Of a DNA stretch of 19,000 bases, positions 1 to 8,355 are shown piece after piece. The stretch comes from JALSJK01 sp964530345 (GTDB lineage Bacteria > Pseudomonadota > Gammaproteobacteria > Methylococcales > Methylomonadaceae), in assembly GCA_964530345.1 (NCBI GenBank), contig CAZGYJ010000042.1, forward strand, positions 1 through 19,000, in the 5' to 3' direction. A program made the translations under genes and the position numbers. The notes under the pieces were generated by a model. That model saw only the letters and a program-made list of their open reading frames with translations, did no database searches and was not told where the DNA came from. How positions within the stretch are numbered: the stretch's first letter is position 1; each line of letters begins with the position of its first letter.

Positions 1-126
1 TGGCCATTAACAACATTATTAAAATATAAGCATGCGAGATTTGGGAGGGATGAGTTAAATTAATTTTAACAGGGTGAAAGATATACGGCTCGTAGGGATT
101 CATCATTGATAGGGTGCAAGGCATAG

Positions 127-3100
127 TTAAATTCCCATTGTTTTTTTTATTTTTCGAAAACCAAAACGCATATCCTCAAGAATAATACTGGCTGCAGGTA
201 CCAGAATCAGGCTGACCAGTGTGGCAAACAGAATGCCATAACCAAGCGATACCACCATCGGAATCAAAAATTGTGCCTGGGTATCTTTCTCGAAAATTAA
301 TGGCATCAGGCCGACAAATGTTGTTAGTGATGTGAGTAAAATGGCGCGAAAGCGGTCGCATCCGGCTTTGATAATGGCTGTTTTAGCTTGGATGCCGTTG
401 CCACGTAAGGTATTAAACCGGTCGATCAATACCAGGCTGTCATTAACTACAACACCAGATAAAGCCAGCATTCCTAACAGACTGTTTATGCTTAGATGCA
501 TGTTCATCAGCAAGTGGCCTAGCAGGGCGCCCATTAAACCGAACGGGATTGCGAGTAACACCACTAATGGCTGAATATAGGACTGAAAAGGAATAGCCAA
601 TAAAGCATAGACACATACAAAAATAAAGATACTGCCGAGCATCAGGCTATGGAAAGATTCACGTTGTTCTTTGGCTTCACCTTCCTGAGAGTAGTGAACT
701 TCGGGGTATTTGACGAGTAATTCCTGCATGAATTTGGAAATCTCTTGCTTGATGCGATTGGCATTGCCTTTTTCCTTGTTGATGTCAGCACGGATATTGA
801 TTGAACGCCTGCCATCAACGTGCAATATGGCGGTTGGACCTCGACCATATTTGATTTCTGCGACATCAGAAAATGGCACTTCAGTGCCGTTTTGAGTGCG
901 GATTAACATGGATTCCAGGCTGTTGAGCGATTTGCGTTGTTCAGCCGGATAGCGCAGCATCACCTTGACATCTTCTTTATTGCGCTGAATGCGCTGAACC
1001 TCCAGACCGTAAAATGCTTGTCTGACTTGTGCGGCAAGGTCTTGCAAGCTTAGCCCCAGCAGTTCTGCCTGAGGTTTGATGGATAACTGAATTTCCTGTT
1101 TGCCGGATTCGGCGTTGTCATAAATATCGTTGATATCCTGATAAGTTGCCAGTTGTTGTTTGATTTCTTCGGTAATGGCTTTTAATTGCTGCAAATTACT
1201 GGATTGAACCTGGATATCAATGGGATTTAGGCGATGGCCGATTTCCGAGCGAAAACTCAATTCTTCAACACCGGGAATAATACCGATCATTTTTCGCCAT
1301 TCTCTGGTTAGTTGTGTGACAGAGATATAGGGCTGGCGTTTTTCAGGCGGCACTACTTCAAAGCGTATTTTTCCAAGATGCGGTTGGGCATTACCGGCGC
1401 GTGATGGATAGCCAGCTATAGAGTAAACCGCTTTAATAACACTGGTTCCGGTTTCTTCATTGGTATGTTTTTTTTGTAACTGGTAGGCTGCTTCTGCAAT
1501 TTGTCGGGTATATTTTTCAGTGAGGGTAAAGGGTGTACCGACTGGAAATTTCAGCGTGGCTGTTGCAACCTCGCTTTCTACGCGGGGAAAAAATGTAAAG
1601 GCAAGACGACCGCTGGCAACCAGGCTGAGCAGAATGATTGTTAAGGCAACAAAAGCAGCCAGGGTTAAATATCGCTGTTTGATCACTGTTTCCAGAAACG
1701 GCTGGTAGATTCCCTGAATAAATTGATTCAGAAAATGGCTGCAATAACTTTGGATTCGACTCAGCCAGGACTTTTTAGCGCTGTCAGATAATGGCCGGAT
1801 ATGTTTTAAATGGGCAGGCAGGATTAATTTGGTTTCCAAAAGCGAAAACAATAAAGCCGGGATAACAACCAAGGCGATAGAAGCGAAAATTTTGCCGCGA
1901 CTGCCTTCGATATTCAGCATCGGTAAAAATGCAACCACCGTGGTCATTACGCCAAAAGTTACCGGAACGGCGACTTCTTTAACGCCTTGAATGGTTGCTT
2001 CAACAGGATTGTCAGTTATGGCGAGGTGGGTGGCAATATTTTCTGCAGTAACAATTGCGTCATCAACAATAATGCCGAGCACCATGATGAAGGCAAACAT
2101 ACTGGTGACGTTAATGGTGACATCCATAAGCGGCATGAGCGCAATTACGCCAAAAAAACTGACCGGTATGCCCACACAAACCCAAAATGCGATTTTTAAA
2201 CGCAAAAACAGAGTCAGTAAAATAAAAACCAGAATGCCGCCCTGAAAAGCGCTGCTGAGTAATAAATCAATTCGTCCTTTGATAATTTTGGAACGGTCTC
2301 GCCAGTAACTGATGTTGACTGATGGAGGAAGACGTTCCTGAGCTTCTATAATGTACTGCTTGACGGTTTTTGCAATTTCAATGGCATTTTCATCGCTGAC
2401 TCGGGTGACATCAACCATTAATGCGGGTTTTCCCTGATATCGGGATACCACCTGGCCTTCAACAAATCCGTCTTTGATCTCGGCAATTTCGCCCAGTGTC
2501 AATCGTATTCCCTGTCCACTGGTACGAATGACGATATTTGCAAATTGCTCTTGGGTATATTTCAGGCCGCGGGAACTGAGCATGATATCGCCGCCCTGGG
2601 TTCTGATTTGTCCAGCGGGAATATCAACAGAGCTGCGTCGAATTGCTTCGGCGATTTCCTTGAAGGTCAGATCGTAGCGGTTCAGATTTTGTTCGGAAAT
2701 TTCAATGGAAATCTCATAAGCCAGAGCGCCAACCAGCTCAACCTGACTGATTCCAGGTTTTGAGCGAAGGTCATCTGCCACTTTTTCAGCAATATTTCTT
2801 AATTCTCGCTGGCCGAATTCACCTGAAACAACCACACTGATAACGTCAATATTCCGCTGGTTCAGACTGATAATCGGGCGTCGCATTTCTTCCGGAAAAG
2901 TTTCGATGGCATCAATACGGTTTTGGATATCCTCCATGATTTCCCGTTCGTTATAACCCTGGGCTATTTCGACTTCAATATTGCAGGTTCCTTCCAATGC
3001 CGTCGCCAGAATTTGTTTGATACCGACAAGATCAGATATAGCCTGTTCTATACGAATGACTACATTCTGCTCCATTTCGACAGGGGTCGCGCCTTCATAG

Positions 3101-3252
3101 GAAGCTCGAATATTGACGGTATCCGTGTCAAAACGAGGCAAAATTTCCATGGGAATTTTCGGATAGGAATAAATGCCTGCCAGAATAATCAACAGCATCA
3201 ATAAATTGGCTGCAACATCATTGTAAGTAAACCAGCGAATCAGGCTTGTCAT
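127..3252 (-). CDS. RND-family multidrug efflux pump, inner-membrane permease
   Basis: The 1041-residue product has the size and layout of AcrB/HAE1-type proton-driven RND permeases. It has an N-terminal helix followed by a periplasmic porter domain with the family-typical GATPVEME segment. A block of membrane helices from about residue 335 to 480 follows, then a second periplasmic domain and a C-terminal helix block from about residue 865. The TM4 proton-relay aspartates are D397-D398, in GIIVDDAIVTAEN. At the TM10 position where AcrB has a lysine, this protein has N937-D938 (VVVNDSLVLID), as in a distinct RND subgroup. It is the last gene of the operon. Its ATG shares one base with the adaptor stop (TAATG), and an AGGA lies just upstream inside the adaptor gene, so translation is probably coupled. 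The pump should trap substrates from periplasm or inner membrane and pass them to the adaptor and outer-membrane channel. The substrate cannot be told from sequence. The product class is secure. Confidence 0.95.
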   Translation of the reverse strand: MTSLIRWFTYNDVAANLLMLLIILAGIYSYPKIPMEILPRFDTDTVNIRASYEGATPVEMEQNVVIRIEQAISDLVGIKQILATALEGTCNIEVEIAQGYNEREIMEDIQNRIDAIETFPEEMRRPIISLNQRNIDVISVVVSGEFGQRELRNIAEKVADDLRSKPGISQVELVGALAYEISIEISEQNLNRYDLTFKEIAEAIRRSSVDIPAGQIRTQGGDIMLSSRGLKYTQEQFANIVIRTSGQGIRLTLGEIAEIKDGFVEGQVVSRYQGKPALMVDVTRVSDENAIEIAKTVKQYIIEAQERLPPSVNISYWRDRSKIIKGRIDLLLSSAFQGGILVFILLTLFLRLKIAFWVCVGIPVSFFGVIALMPLMDVTINVTSMFAFIMVLGIIVDDAIVTAENIATHLAITDNPVEATIQGVKEVAVPVTFGVMTTVVAFLPMLNIEGSRGKIFASIALVVIPALLFSLLETKLILPAHLKHIRPLSDSAKKSWLSRIQSYCSHFLNQFIQGIYQPFLETVIKQRYLTLAAFVALTIILLSLVASGRLAFTFFPRVESEVATATLKFPVGTPFTLTEKYTRQIAEAAYQLQKKHTNEETGTSVIKAVYSIAGYPSRAGNAQPHLGKIRFEVVPPEKRQPYISVTQLTREWRKMIGIIPGVEELSFRSEIGHRLNPIDIQVQSSNLQQLKAITEEIKQQLATYQDINDIYDNAESGKQEIQLSIKPQAELLGLSLQDLAAQVRQAFYGLEVQRIQRNKEDVKVMLRYPAEQRKSLNSLESMLIRTQNGTEVPFSDVAEIKYGRGPTAILHVDGRRSINIRADINKEKGNANRIKQEISKFMQELLVKYPEVHYSQEGEAKEQRESFHSLMLGSIFIFVCVYALLAIPFQSYIQPLVVLLAIPFGLMGALLGHLLMNMHLSINSLLGMLALSGVVVNDSLVLIDRFNTLRGNGIQAKTAIIKAGCDRFRAILLTSLTTFVGLMPLIFEKDTQAQFLIPMVVSLGYGILFATLVSLILVPAASIILEDMRFGFRKIKKTMGI

Positions 3253-4451
3253 TAATGTTGTTCCTGGTTTGATGGAAGGTGTTGATGATTTTTAATAATT
3301 GGTGAAACAGGCATGCCTTTTGCCGCTGATGCGACAGGCGTAATACACAGTAAATCACCTTCTTCCGCGCCGTCAGCAATAATGATGACCTGGTTATCTT
3401 GCCAGACTGGTTTGATTTGACGAGGCAGGAGTTGATTATTTTTGTCGACCAGTAAAATTTGAGAATTCTCTCTAACCGCCGCTCTGGGTATGATAAAGAC
3501 ATTTTCAAGAATTTTTCCTTTGATTTTGGCTTCTACATACTGACCTATTTTTAGCGGTGGTTTGTTGGTTTCTTTCAAACCATAAGGATTATCCACTTGA
3601 GCCACCACAAATAACCGCCGGCTTTTTGTGTCGAAAGTCCCTTCAGTCCGAACAATCCTGCCAGGCCATTGATATTGTCTGTTACCAAAATTGCTGCTGA
3701 GAATAACCTCAGGCAAGCCTGTGTGTGGCTGTTTTTTTCCTCGATAGCTTTCTGGAAGATCAATAAATCCCAGTTGTTGGTTACTTAATGGCAAACGAAT
3801 TTCAGCAAAATCGACAGCAAAAATTTTTGCCAGTTCAGTTCCCGGAGAAACATATTGCCCGACATCAGCCATTTTCTCCATGACTCTGCCAGCGTAAGGG
3901 GCTTTGATACGAGTACGTTGCAAGTCAAGTTGCGCCTGTTTCAGCAGGGCTTTTGCAGAAGCAACTTTGGCTTTGGCGCGTGCCAATTGTGGTTTGTGAA
4001 GTACCAATGCAGTTGGTTGTGTAGTTTTTCCAAGACGCTGCCAATTCCTTAATGCTTGTTTTGCCAGCGCCTGTTCTTCAGCCAATGCCAGTTGTGCTTC
4101 GGCTAACTGTGATTTGGTAACGGTTACAGCAATATCATAATTACTGGCATCAATGCGTAATAATTCATCACCTTTTTCAAAAAAAGCGCCTTCTTGAAAA
4201 TGATCAGACGTGTAGATGATTTTACCGGATACTTCGGGTATCAGGGAGCTTTCAGTACGGGGTTTTACTGTTCCCTGGGTTTGTAATACAACCTGAAAAT
4301 CCTGTTTTTTTAATGGAATGACTTCAACGGCTGTCGGTTGTATTTTACGTTTTCCCTGGGCAGGTTTTTCTGATGATTGCATAATCAGGAAACTGATGCC
4401 GATTGCAGCAAGCAGAATCAGAACAGGGAAAATGAATTTTATCCATTTCAT
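3252..4451 (-). CDS. RND efflux periplasmic adaptor (membrane fusion protein)
   Basis: The 399-residue protein links the inner-membrane pump to the outer-membrane factor. It begins with one hydrophobic anchor (about residues 5-25) without a lipobox cysteine, so it is probably held by an uncleaved N-terminal helix. A beta-barrel/lipoyl-like start follows (VVLQTQGTVKPRTESSLIPEVSGKI). Next comes an alpha-helical hairpin rich in Ala, Leu and Gln (about residues 105-175), then the second lipoyl half with IKAPYAGRV, which is typical of HlyD/AcrA adaptors. The C-terminal part is the beta-barrel and membrane-proximal region. The gene starts 3 bp after the outer-membrane factor gene and has an AGGA about 8 bases upstream of its ATG. 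Its stop overlaps the pump start. Family membership is clear and substrate is unknown. Confidence 0.93.
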   Translation of the reverse strand: MKWIKFIFPVLILLAAIGISFLIMQSSEKPAQGKRKIQPTAVEVIPLKKQDFQVVLQTQGTVKPRTESSLIPEVSGKIIYTSDHFQEGAFFEKGDELLRIDASNYDIAVTVTKSQLAEAQLALAEEQALAKQALRNWQRLGKTTQPTALVLHKPQLARAKAKVASAKALLKQAQLDLQRTRIKAPYAGRVMEKMADVGQYVSPGTELAKIFAVDFAEIRLPLSNQQLGFIDLPESYRGKKQPHTGLPEVILSSNFGNRQYQWPGRIVRTEGTFDTKSRRLFVVAQVDNPYGLKETNKPPLKIGQYVEAKIKGKILENVFIIPRAAVRENSQILLVDKNNQLLPRQIKPVWQDNQVIIIADGAEEGDLLCITPVASAAKGMPVSPIIKNHQHLPSNQEQH

Positions 4452-4454
4452 GAA

Positions 4455-5981
4455 TTAGTCCTGAGATAAAAGTTGAATGGGTAAATTATTGTTTTCGACT
4501 TGTTCTGGATTTTGTTTTGATTCTTGTTTGGAAAAAGCCCCTCCCAGGGCAAGATATAAATTAATCCGATTGGTCAGACGTTGATTCGAAACCTGCAATA
4601 ATGCGCTTTGGGCATCATAGGAACGGCGTTGTGCTTCCAATAAGGTTGTCATGTCGACAATACCGGCATTATATTCTTCCAATGCCAGGTTTTCTGCTTC
4701 CACAGATTCTGTAACGGCCAGCGATAATGCCTGTTCTTGTTTTTCCAGCAATTGTTCAGCTTTGATTGCCGTTTCCACTTCAAAAAATGCTTGTAATACG
4801 ATCTGTCCATAATTTGCCAAGGCTTCTTCATTAATGGCGTCGGCCTGGAATTTACCGGCAATCAATCGACCTCCCTGAAAAATTGGCTGGGTCATATTGC
4901 CTATTATATTCCAGACCAGGGCGTCATAATTAAGGACATCCCGAATATCACCAGTATTGGTTCCGGCATTAGCGGACAAGCTGAAAGTCGGTAGTAAACT
5001 TTTGATGGCTTCACTGACTCTTTGATCGCTGGCTGCCAGCCGATGTTCAGCAGCCAGTATATCAGGTCGGCGTCTGAGTAAGGCAACAGGTAATCCTAAT
5101 TTGACGGTGTGTTGCAGTCTGGGCAATTGGTCTGCACCAAGGATTTCTGCGCGTGGATAACGTCCCAATAAAACTTCCAAAGCTCTGCTGGTATTATCCA
5201 GTTGTATTTTTTGTGCCTGTAACTGGCTTTCAGCACTGGCAACGTTGGCTCTTGCCAGACGCACATCAAGGGCGCTGTTGACGCCAATGGCATAGCCATC
5301 TTCAATAATCTGTCTTGCAGTTTCAAAAGCGGTCACTTTTTTTTGCAACAAATGACTTTGCTGACGCGCTTCGATTAAATTAAACCAGGACTTGGCAACA
5401 TTTGCGGCCAGAGAAAAACGAGCGGCGCGGTAGTCAGCCTCAGATGCCTTGAAATCCAGTTCGGCGGCATTAGCGCGATTTTGTAGTTTTCCCCAGACAT
5501 CCAGTTCCCAATTTATACTGAAATCAATGCCAAAGCTGTTTGAAATTGGACTGGATATGCGAAAGCCACCGGTTGAGTTTCGTTGCGATCGTCTGGCATC
5601 GAAGCCGAAAGAAAATTGCGGAAAGCGATCTGCGCCGTTAATTTTGACCAGCGCCTGGGCTGTTGTAACACGTGCGGCGGCTGCTTTTAGATCGAAATTG
5701 TAGTGTAAGGCTTCGGTAATCAAATGCGTTAACTCGGGCATGGAAAAGCTGTTGATCCAATCGTTGCTGACCATGCCATTGGAGTTCTCAATAGCTTGCC
5801 AGTGCACGGGAATATCCATTTTGACTGGTTCAATTTGATGATCTGGAATGAGACCGCAGCCGCTGAGTAAGGCAACAGAAACAAGCAAGAGAAATAGGGT
5901 CTTGTTTTTTGAAGATTTAGAGATGGGGAGTTGGCAGTGCGGTGATTTTTCCAATTTAATATTAATCAGCAAATAATCCAT
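4455..5981 (-). CDS. Outer-membrane efflux lipoprotein, TolC/NodT family
   Basis: The 508-residue protein is the outer-membrane channel of the tripartite pump. The signal region ends in a lipobox, LLSGC, with C42 as the likely lipidated residue. The mature part has two repeated TolC-like halves (for example FDLKAAAARVTTAQ near the start and a matching second half containing VETAIKAEQLLEKQEQAL). It also carries LLRRRPDILAAEHRLAASDQRV, a segment typical of NodT-type factors. The chosen ATG leaves an unusually long stretch of about 27 residues before the hydrophobic core and has no clear Shine-Dalgarno sequence. A downstream TTG (residue 5 or 10) could be the real start. The gene is first in the efflux operon, with a sigma-70-like promoter about 25 bases upstream. 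The C-terminal tail (about 40 residues after the last helix) is polar and Gln/Asn-rich. Confidence 0.92.
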   Translation of the reverse strand: MDYLLINIKLEKSPHCQLPISKSSKNKTLFLLLVSVALLSGCGLIPDHQIEPVKMDIPVHWQAIENSNGMVSNDWINSFSMPELTHLITEALHYNFDLKAAAARVTTAQALVKINGADRFPQFSFGFDARRSQRNSTGGFRISSPISNSFGIDFSINWELDVWGKLQNRANAAELDFKASEADYRAARFSLAANVAKSWFNLIEARQQSHLLQKKVTAFETARQIIEDGYAIGVNSALDVRLARANVASAESQLQAQKIQLDNTSRALEVLLGRYPRAEILGADQLPRLQHTVKLGLPVALLRRRPDILAAEHRLAASDQRVSEAIKSLLPTFSLSANAGTNTGDIRDVLNYDALVWNIIGNMTQPIFQGGRLIAGKFQADAINEEALANYGQIVLQAFFEVETAIKAEQLLEKQEQALSLAVTESVEAENLALEEYNAGIVDMTTLLEAQRRSYDAQSALLQVSNQRLTNRINLYLALGGAFSKQESKQNPEQVENNNLPIQLLSQD

Positions 5982-6006
5982 TTAGTCAGAGTGATGGGTA
6001 GTCATT

Positions 6007-6034
6007 ATTATAACCGCTCAAACTATTGTGCCAG
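6007..6034 (-). promoter_or_regulatory. Sigma-70-like promoter of the RND efflux operon
   Basis: On the minus strand a perfect TATAAT (6007-6012) lies 16 bases downstream of CTGGCA (6029-6034), which matches 4 of 6 bases of TTGACA. Predicted transcription start is near 6000, giving a leader of about 20 bases before the ATG at 5981. The short leader and absent ribosome binding site are unusual. The CTGGCAC sequence also resembles a sigma-54 -24 box, but no correctly spaced -12 GC follows it. Confidence 0.5.
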
Positions 6035-6075
6035 GAAAAAATGCTATTTGGACCAGGTTTGGATTTTTTGATATT

Positions 6076-6116
6076 TTGCACGAACCAACGAGTCTTGGTT
6101 CTTCTGGTTCGTGCAA
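6076..6116. repeat. Inverted repeat with a nested alternative arm, between psp-like and efflux operons
   Basis: A perfect 12-base inverted repeat, TTGCACGAACCA (6076-6087) and TGGTTCGTGCAA (6105-6116), encloses a 17-base spacer. The spacer contains a further TTGGTTC (6095-6101) that can pair with GAACCAA (6082-6088), so two mutually exclusive hairpins are possible. It lies 26 bases downstream of the membrane-protein gene that ends at 6143 and upstream of the efflux promoter. It could stop transcription from the psp-like operon, but no T-tract follows on either strand. A protein-binding site or mRNA stabiliser is equally possible. Confidence 0.6.
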
Positions 6117-6142
6117 TATTCTTGAGATTATTTCCGACTGTG

Positions 6143-7486
6143 TTAATCCCAGCTTTTTATCTGGTCAAAATAATAACGGGATTTGGCCAGGATTTTAATT
6201 TCCTTGTTCTCAATATAAGAGGCCAGTAAGATAACCATCAAACCTAAGGCAATTGTGCTTGCCCACGGCGCTTTTGTATACAAACTTGTCAAAAATTGCC
6301 CGTAATACATAAAGCCACTAGTTACACAGAGATTACCTATGATAAGTGGTGTTTTTTCATGTTTCTTAATTCCCGCTAAACTTAGCAAGATACCTGCTGC
6401 AATGGTAATAACCGGAGCCATGTTTTGCTGATCAATCATTGCACCGAATGTTAACAGCAAGATTAACCAAGAACTGATTGTGCGATATAGGCTGGCATGA
6501 TATTCAACCTGTGACGACAGGGCAAACAGGATGACAGCGACCGGTAAAAACAGTCCAAATTGATTGCTATAAACTGTCTCAAATTGAGATAAAACAGTGA
6601 ACCAACCAGAGATCGCAGCAAAAGTTCCTAGCCATTGGTTGAGGTAGATAATGTTGGCAGAATTAGTATAACGTTTGATGTCAAAAATGCAGTGGACAAC
6701 TATCATCGATGAAACCACCAGCGCTAGTATCCATGATGTTGGATGAAGCAAGCTGCGTCCAGTGATGATCAATAGAGGCAGGCTGATTAATGCTCTAGCA
6801 GCCAGGCCTTCTTTTAAACGCATACTGCGGTCATTATGTAAATGATGCTCAATTTGTCTTAAATAAATGAATAGTCCTGCAATAATAAAGGGTATTAAGG
6901 CACCATCACGTATAGGAAGCATCAAGATTATATTGCCCGTCGCTGAAGCAATTAATAAGGTTTTAAGATGTTTTCGAGCCAGTATGGAAAAACTGGCATA
7001 GCTAACCAGAAACAATAGCAAGCCGGTAATGGCTAAATCCAGTGCTATGATGGTAGGGCTGACATCCATAAATTGCAGCCAGCTATATTCTGGTTGTAAG
7101 GCTTGCTGACCATGCCAGTAGCCGTAGATCATTGCGCTAACCTGAGTTACCTGAACAGGTAGGAAGGCAGCCCCTAATCCGAAAAATATTCTGGCTCCTT
7201 TGGTTTCATGGAATAAATAGGCGCAAATTAGTCCGCCGCCGCAGAGTAATAATGTCAGACCCAAGCCGACCCAATATCGGTAAGCTGGCAGAATTTCATC
7301 ATAGCCTTGCAGCATAAAGCTGATTGCGGACAAAATGATCAATGCTGATCCAATCCAGCGCAAGTAAGTTGTTATTTTATGGGTCAGGTTTTTGCTATTG
7401 TTTAATGAGGCGGCATCCCTTGATTGGTGTTCGACTGAATGTATTGGTGTTGAGGGTTCAAATTCTTGAGTTTCATTGATGTACAT
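6143..7486 (-). CDS. Polytopic inner-membrane protein of unknown function, co-transcribed with the PspA homologue
   Basis: I do not recognise the family with certainty; it has a loose resemblance to DUF2157-type multi-helix proteins. The 447 residues contain a polar N-terminal tail (about residues 1-37) and then about 14 hydrophobic segments with short loops almost to the C-terminus. Several segments are rich in Gly and Ser, and no catalytic motif stands out. It starts 9 bases after the pspA-like stop codon. Its Shine-Dalgarno GGAGA immediately follows the TAG of that gene, so the two form an operon behind the sigma-54 promoter at 8221-8237. By position it takes the place that pspB/pspC occupy in enterics. 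It is therefore a candidate membrane partner or client of the PspA homologue (inference). A transport role cannot be excluded. Confidence 0.8.
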   Translation of the reverse strand: MYINETQEFEPSTPIHSVEHQSRDAASLNNSKNLTHKITTYLRWIGSALIILSAISFMLQGYDEILPAYRYWVGLGLTLLLCGGGLICAYLFHETKGARIFFGLGAAFLPVQVTQVSAMIYGYWHGQQALQPEYSWLQFMDVSPTIIALDLAITGLLLFLVSYASFSILARKHLKTLLIASATGNIILMLPIRDGALIPFIIAGLFIYLRQIEHHLHNDRSMRLKEGLAARALISLPLLIITGRSLLHPTSWILALVVSSMIVVHCIFDIKRYTNSANIIYLNQWLGTFAAISGWFTVLSQFETVYSNQFGLFLPVAVILFALSSQVEYHASLYRTISSWLILLLTFGAMIDQQNMAPVITIAAGILLSLAGIKKHEKTPLIIGNLCVTSGFMYYGQFLTSLYTKAPWASTIALGLMVILLASYIENKEIKILAKSRYYFDQIKSWD

Positions 7487-7495
7487 GATTTTCTC

Positions 7496-8179
7496 CTATT
7501 TCTTATCTTTGGCGGTGTTTTCAGGTTGCTGGTTTTGTTTTTCTAGTTCATCGAGTATCATTTTTAATGCCAATTCATCCTCTTCATGTTCAAATTCCTG
7601 GGCGAGAGGGTCTGAATCAAAATCACAATCGGGCGCTTCAAATTCTGAACTGACGACTGAACCTTCCCAGCGTTCAAAAATATTGTTCACTTCCAATGCA
7701 GGGTTAGTAGATTTTGAATTGAGTGATTCTTGAAGGTTAGCTCGATTTTGTCTGGCGGCGAGAATCTCTTTTTTGTTTTTCAAAACCTGTAATTGCTCTG
7801 AAATACGATTTAAATCGTCACGGATTTTTGATTCCTGTTTGCAGCTTTCCTCAAACTGCTGTTCGAGTAGAGTAATTTGCTGTTGCGTTTGCCGCAAACG
7901 CTTTATGCATTGCAGCGCTTTTTGCTCGTCTTCATCTTCGTTTTTGGCTTTCAATGCGCGTTCAGACCATAATTGAGCTTGCTTTTGTTGCTGTTCCAGT
8001 TGCTTTTGATAATGAGTTGACATTTTGCTAACTCGATGTAAATGCAATCTTGTTTTGCTGCCTAATGTTTGTAGATCTTGGATAGCTGCTTCGGCTAATG
8101 CTTCATGGTTTTCAAAGTCATTAGCGACTTGGTCGACCTGGCTTTTAATGCTGATAAAGATTTTTTTTAAGCTGTTCAT
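7496..8179 (-). CDS. pspA: PspA/IM30-family membrane stress protein
   Basis: The product is 227 residues, close to E. coli PspA (222), and is almost entirely predicted alpha-helical coiled coil. It aligns by eye with PspA at several points. These are an N-terminal amphipathic segment (SLKKIFISIKSQVDQVAND), the LWSERALKAKNEDEDEQKAL region corresponding to the PspA hairpin, the AARQNRANLQESL stretch, the NIFERWEG segment corresponding to ARFESFERR, and a C-terminal LAQEFEHEEDELALKMIL helix. PspA proteins bind and support the inner membrane under stress, and in enterics they also restrain the activator PspF. The start at 8179 was chosen over the longer frame reaching 8377. It has a GAGGA upstream, restores family length, and leaves the sigma-54 promoter outside the gene. 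The tail is acidic and Gln/Lys-rich. First gene of a two-gene operon. Confidence 0.88.
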   Translation of the reverse strand: MNSLKKIFISIKSQVDQVANDFENHEALAEAAIQDLQTLGSKTRLHLHRVSKMSTHYQKQLEQQQKQAQLWSERALKAKNEDEDEQKALQCIKRLRQTQQQITLLEQQFEESCKQESKIRDDLNRISEQLQVLKNKKEILAARQNRANLQESLNSKSTNPALEVNNIFERWEGSVVSSEFEAPDCDFDSDPLAQEFEHEEDELALKMILDELEKQNQQPENTAKDKK

Positions 8180-8220
8180 GCTGGTTATCCTCGTTTTGTT
8201 TGTGAATTCAATGAAAACAG

Positions 8221-8237
8221 AGCAGAAGCTATGCCAA
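8221..8237 (-). promoter_or_regulatory. Sigma-54 (-24/-12) promoter of the pspA-like operon
   Basis: Read on the minus strand the site is TTGGCATAGCTTCTGCT. It has the invariant GG and GC exactly 12 positions apart and matches the consensus YTGGCACGRNNNTTGCW at 11 of 14 defined positions. Predicted transcription start is near 8210, about 30 bases upstream of the pspA-like ATG at 8179. A sigma-54 activator gene lies divergently next to it, which makes a functional site likely. Confidence 0.78.
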
Positions 8238-8254
8238 AATATTAATTTATTAAA

Positions 8255-8267
8255 TATCAGTTGCTTA
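8255..8267 (+). promoter_or_regulatory. Possible IHF binding site
   Basis: The sequence TATCAGTTGCTTA matches the IHF core consensus WATCAANNNNTTR except for one base (G in place of the last A of WATCAA). It is flanked on the 5' side by an AT-rich tract. It sits between the sigma-54 promoter and the inverted repeat at 8272-8291. That is where IHF is known to bend DNA in enteric psp control regions. The match is short, so this is suggestive only. Confidence 0.33.
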
Positions 8268-8271
8268 TATA

Positions 8272-8291
8272 TATGGTGTGGTTTTCCATAC
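8272..8291. promoter_or_regulatory. Candidate upstream activator site (inverted repeat) for the sigma-54 activator
   Basis: Two overlapping inverted repeats are visible: TATGG-N9-CCATA (8272-8276 with 8286-8290), and GTGTGG-TTTT-CCATAC with one G-T pair (8276-8291). The centre lies about 70 bases upstream of the predicted sigma-54 start, a usual distance for enhancer sites. It also touches the -35 of the putative activator promoter, so binding could repress the activator gene, as PspF does. Assigning it to this activator is inference. Confidence 0.35.
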
Positions 8292-8317
8292 ACAGAAATG
8301 TACAATTTATGTATATT
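8289..8317 (+). promoter_or_regulatory. Possible sigma-70 promoter of the activator gene
   Basis: TACACA (8289-8294, 4 of 6 matches to TTGACA) lies 17 bases upstream of TATATT (8312-8317, 5 of 6 matches to TATAAT). This would give a leader of about 30 bases before the ATG at 8356. The region is AT-rich, so chance matches are common. Confidence 0.35.
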
Positions 8318-8355
8318 AGCTATGCTTAAAATGAATGATTGGTAGAGAAATTTAA

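Noticed and set aside
54..70. AT-rich palindrome GTTAAA...TTTAAC downstream of the efflux operon
   Set aside because: Six-base A/T arms are expected by chance in this composition, and no T-tract or adjacent gene supports a role. Positions 1-126 otherwise show nothing recognisable.
6022..6035. Perfect -24 box (CTGGCAC) before the efflux operon
   Set aside because: No GC at the required -12 spacing. The overlapping CTGGCA/TATAAT pair is better read as a sigma-70 promoter.
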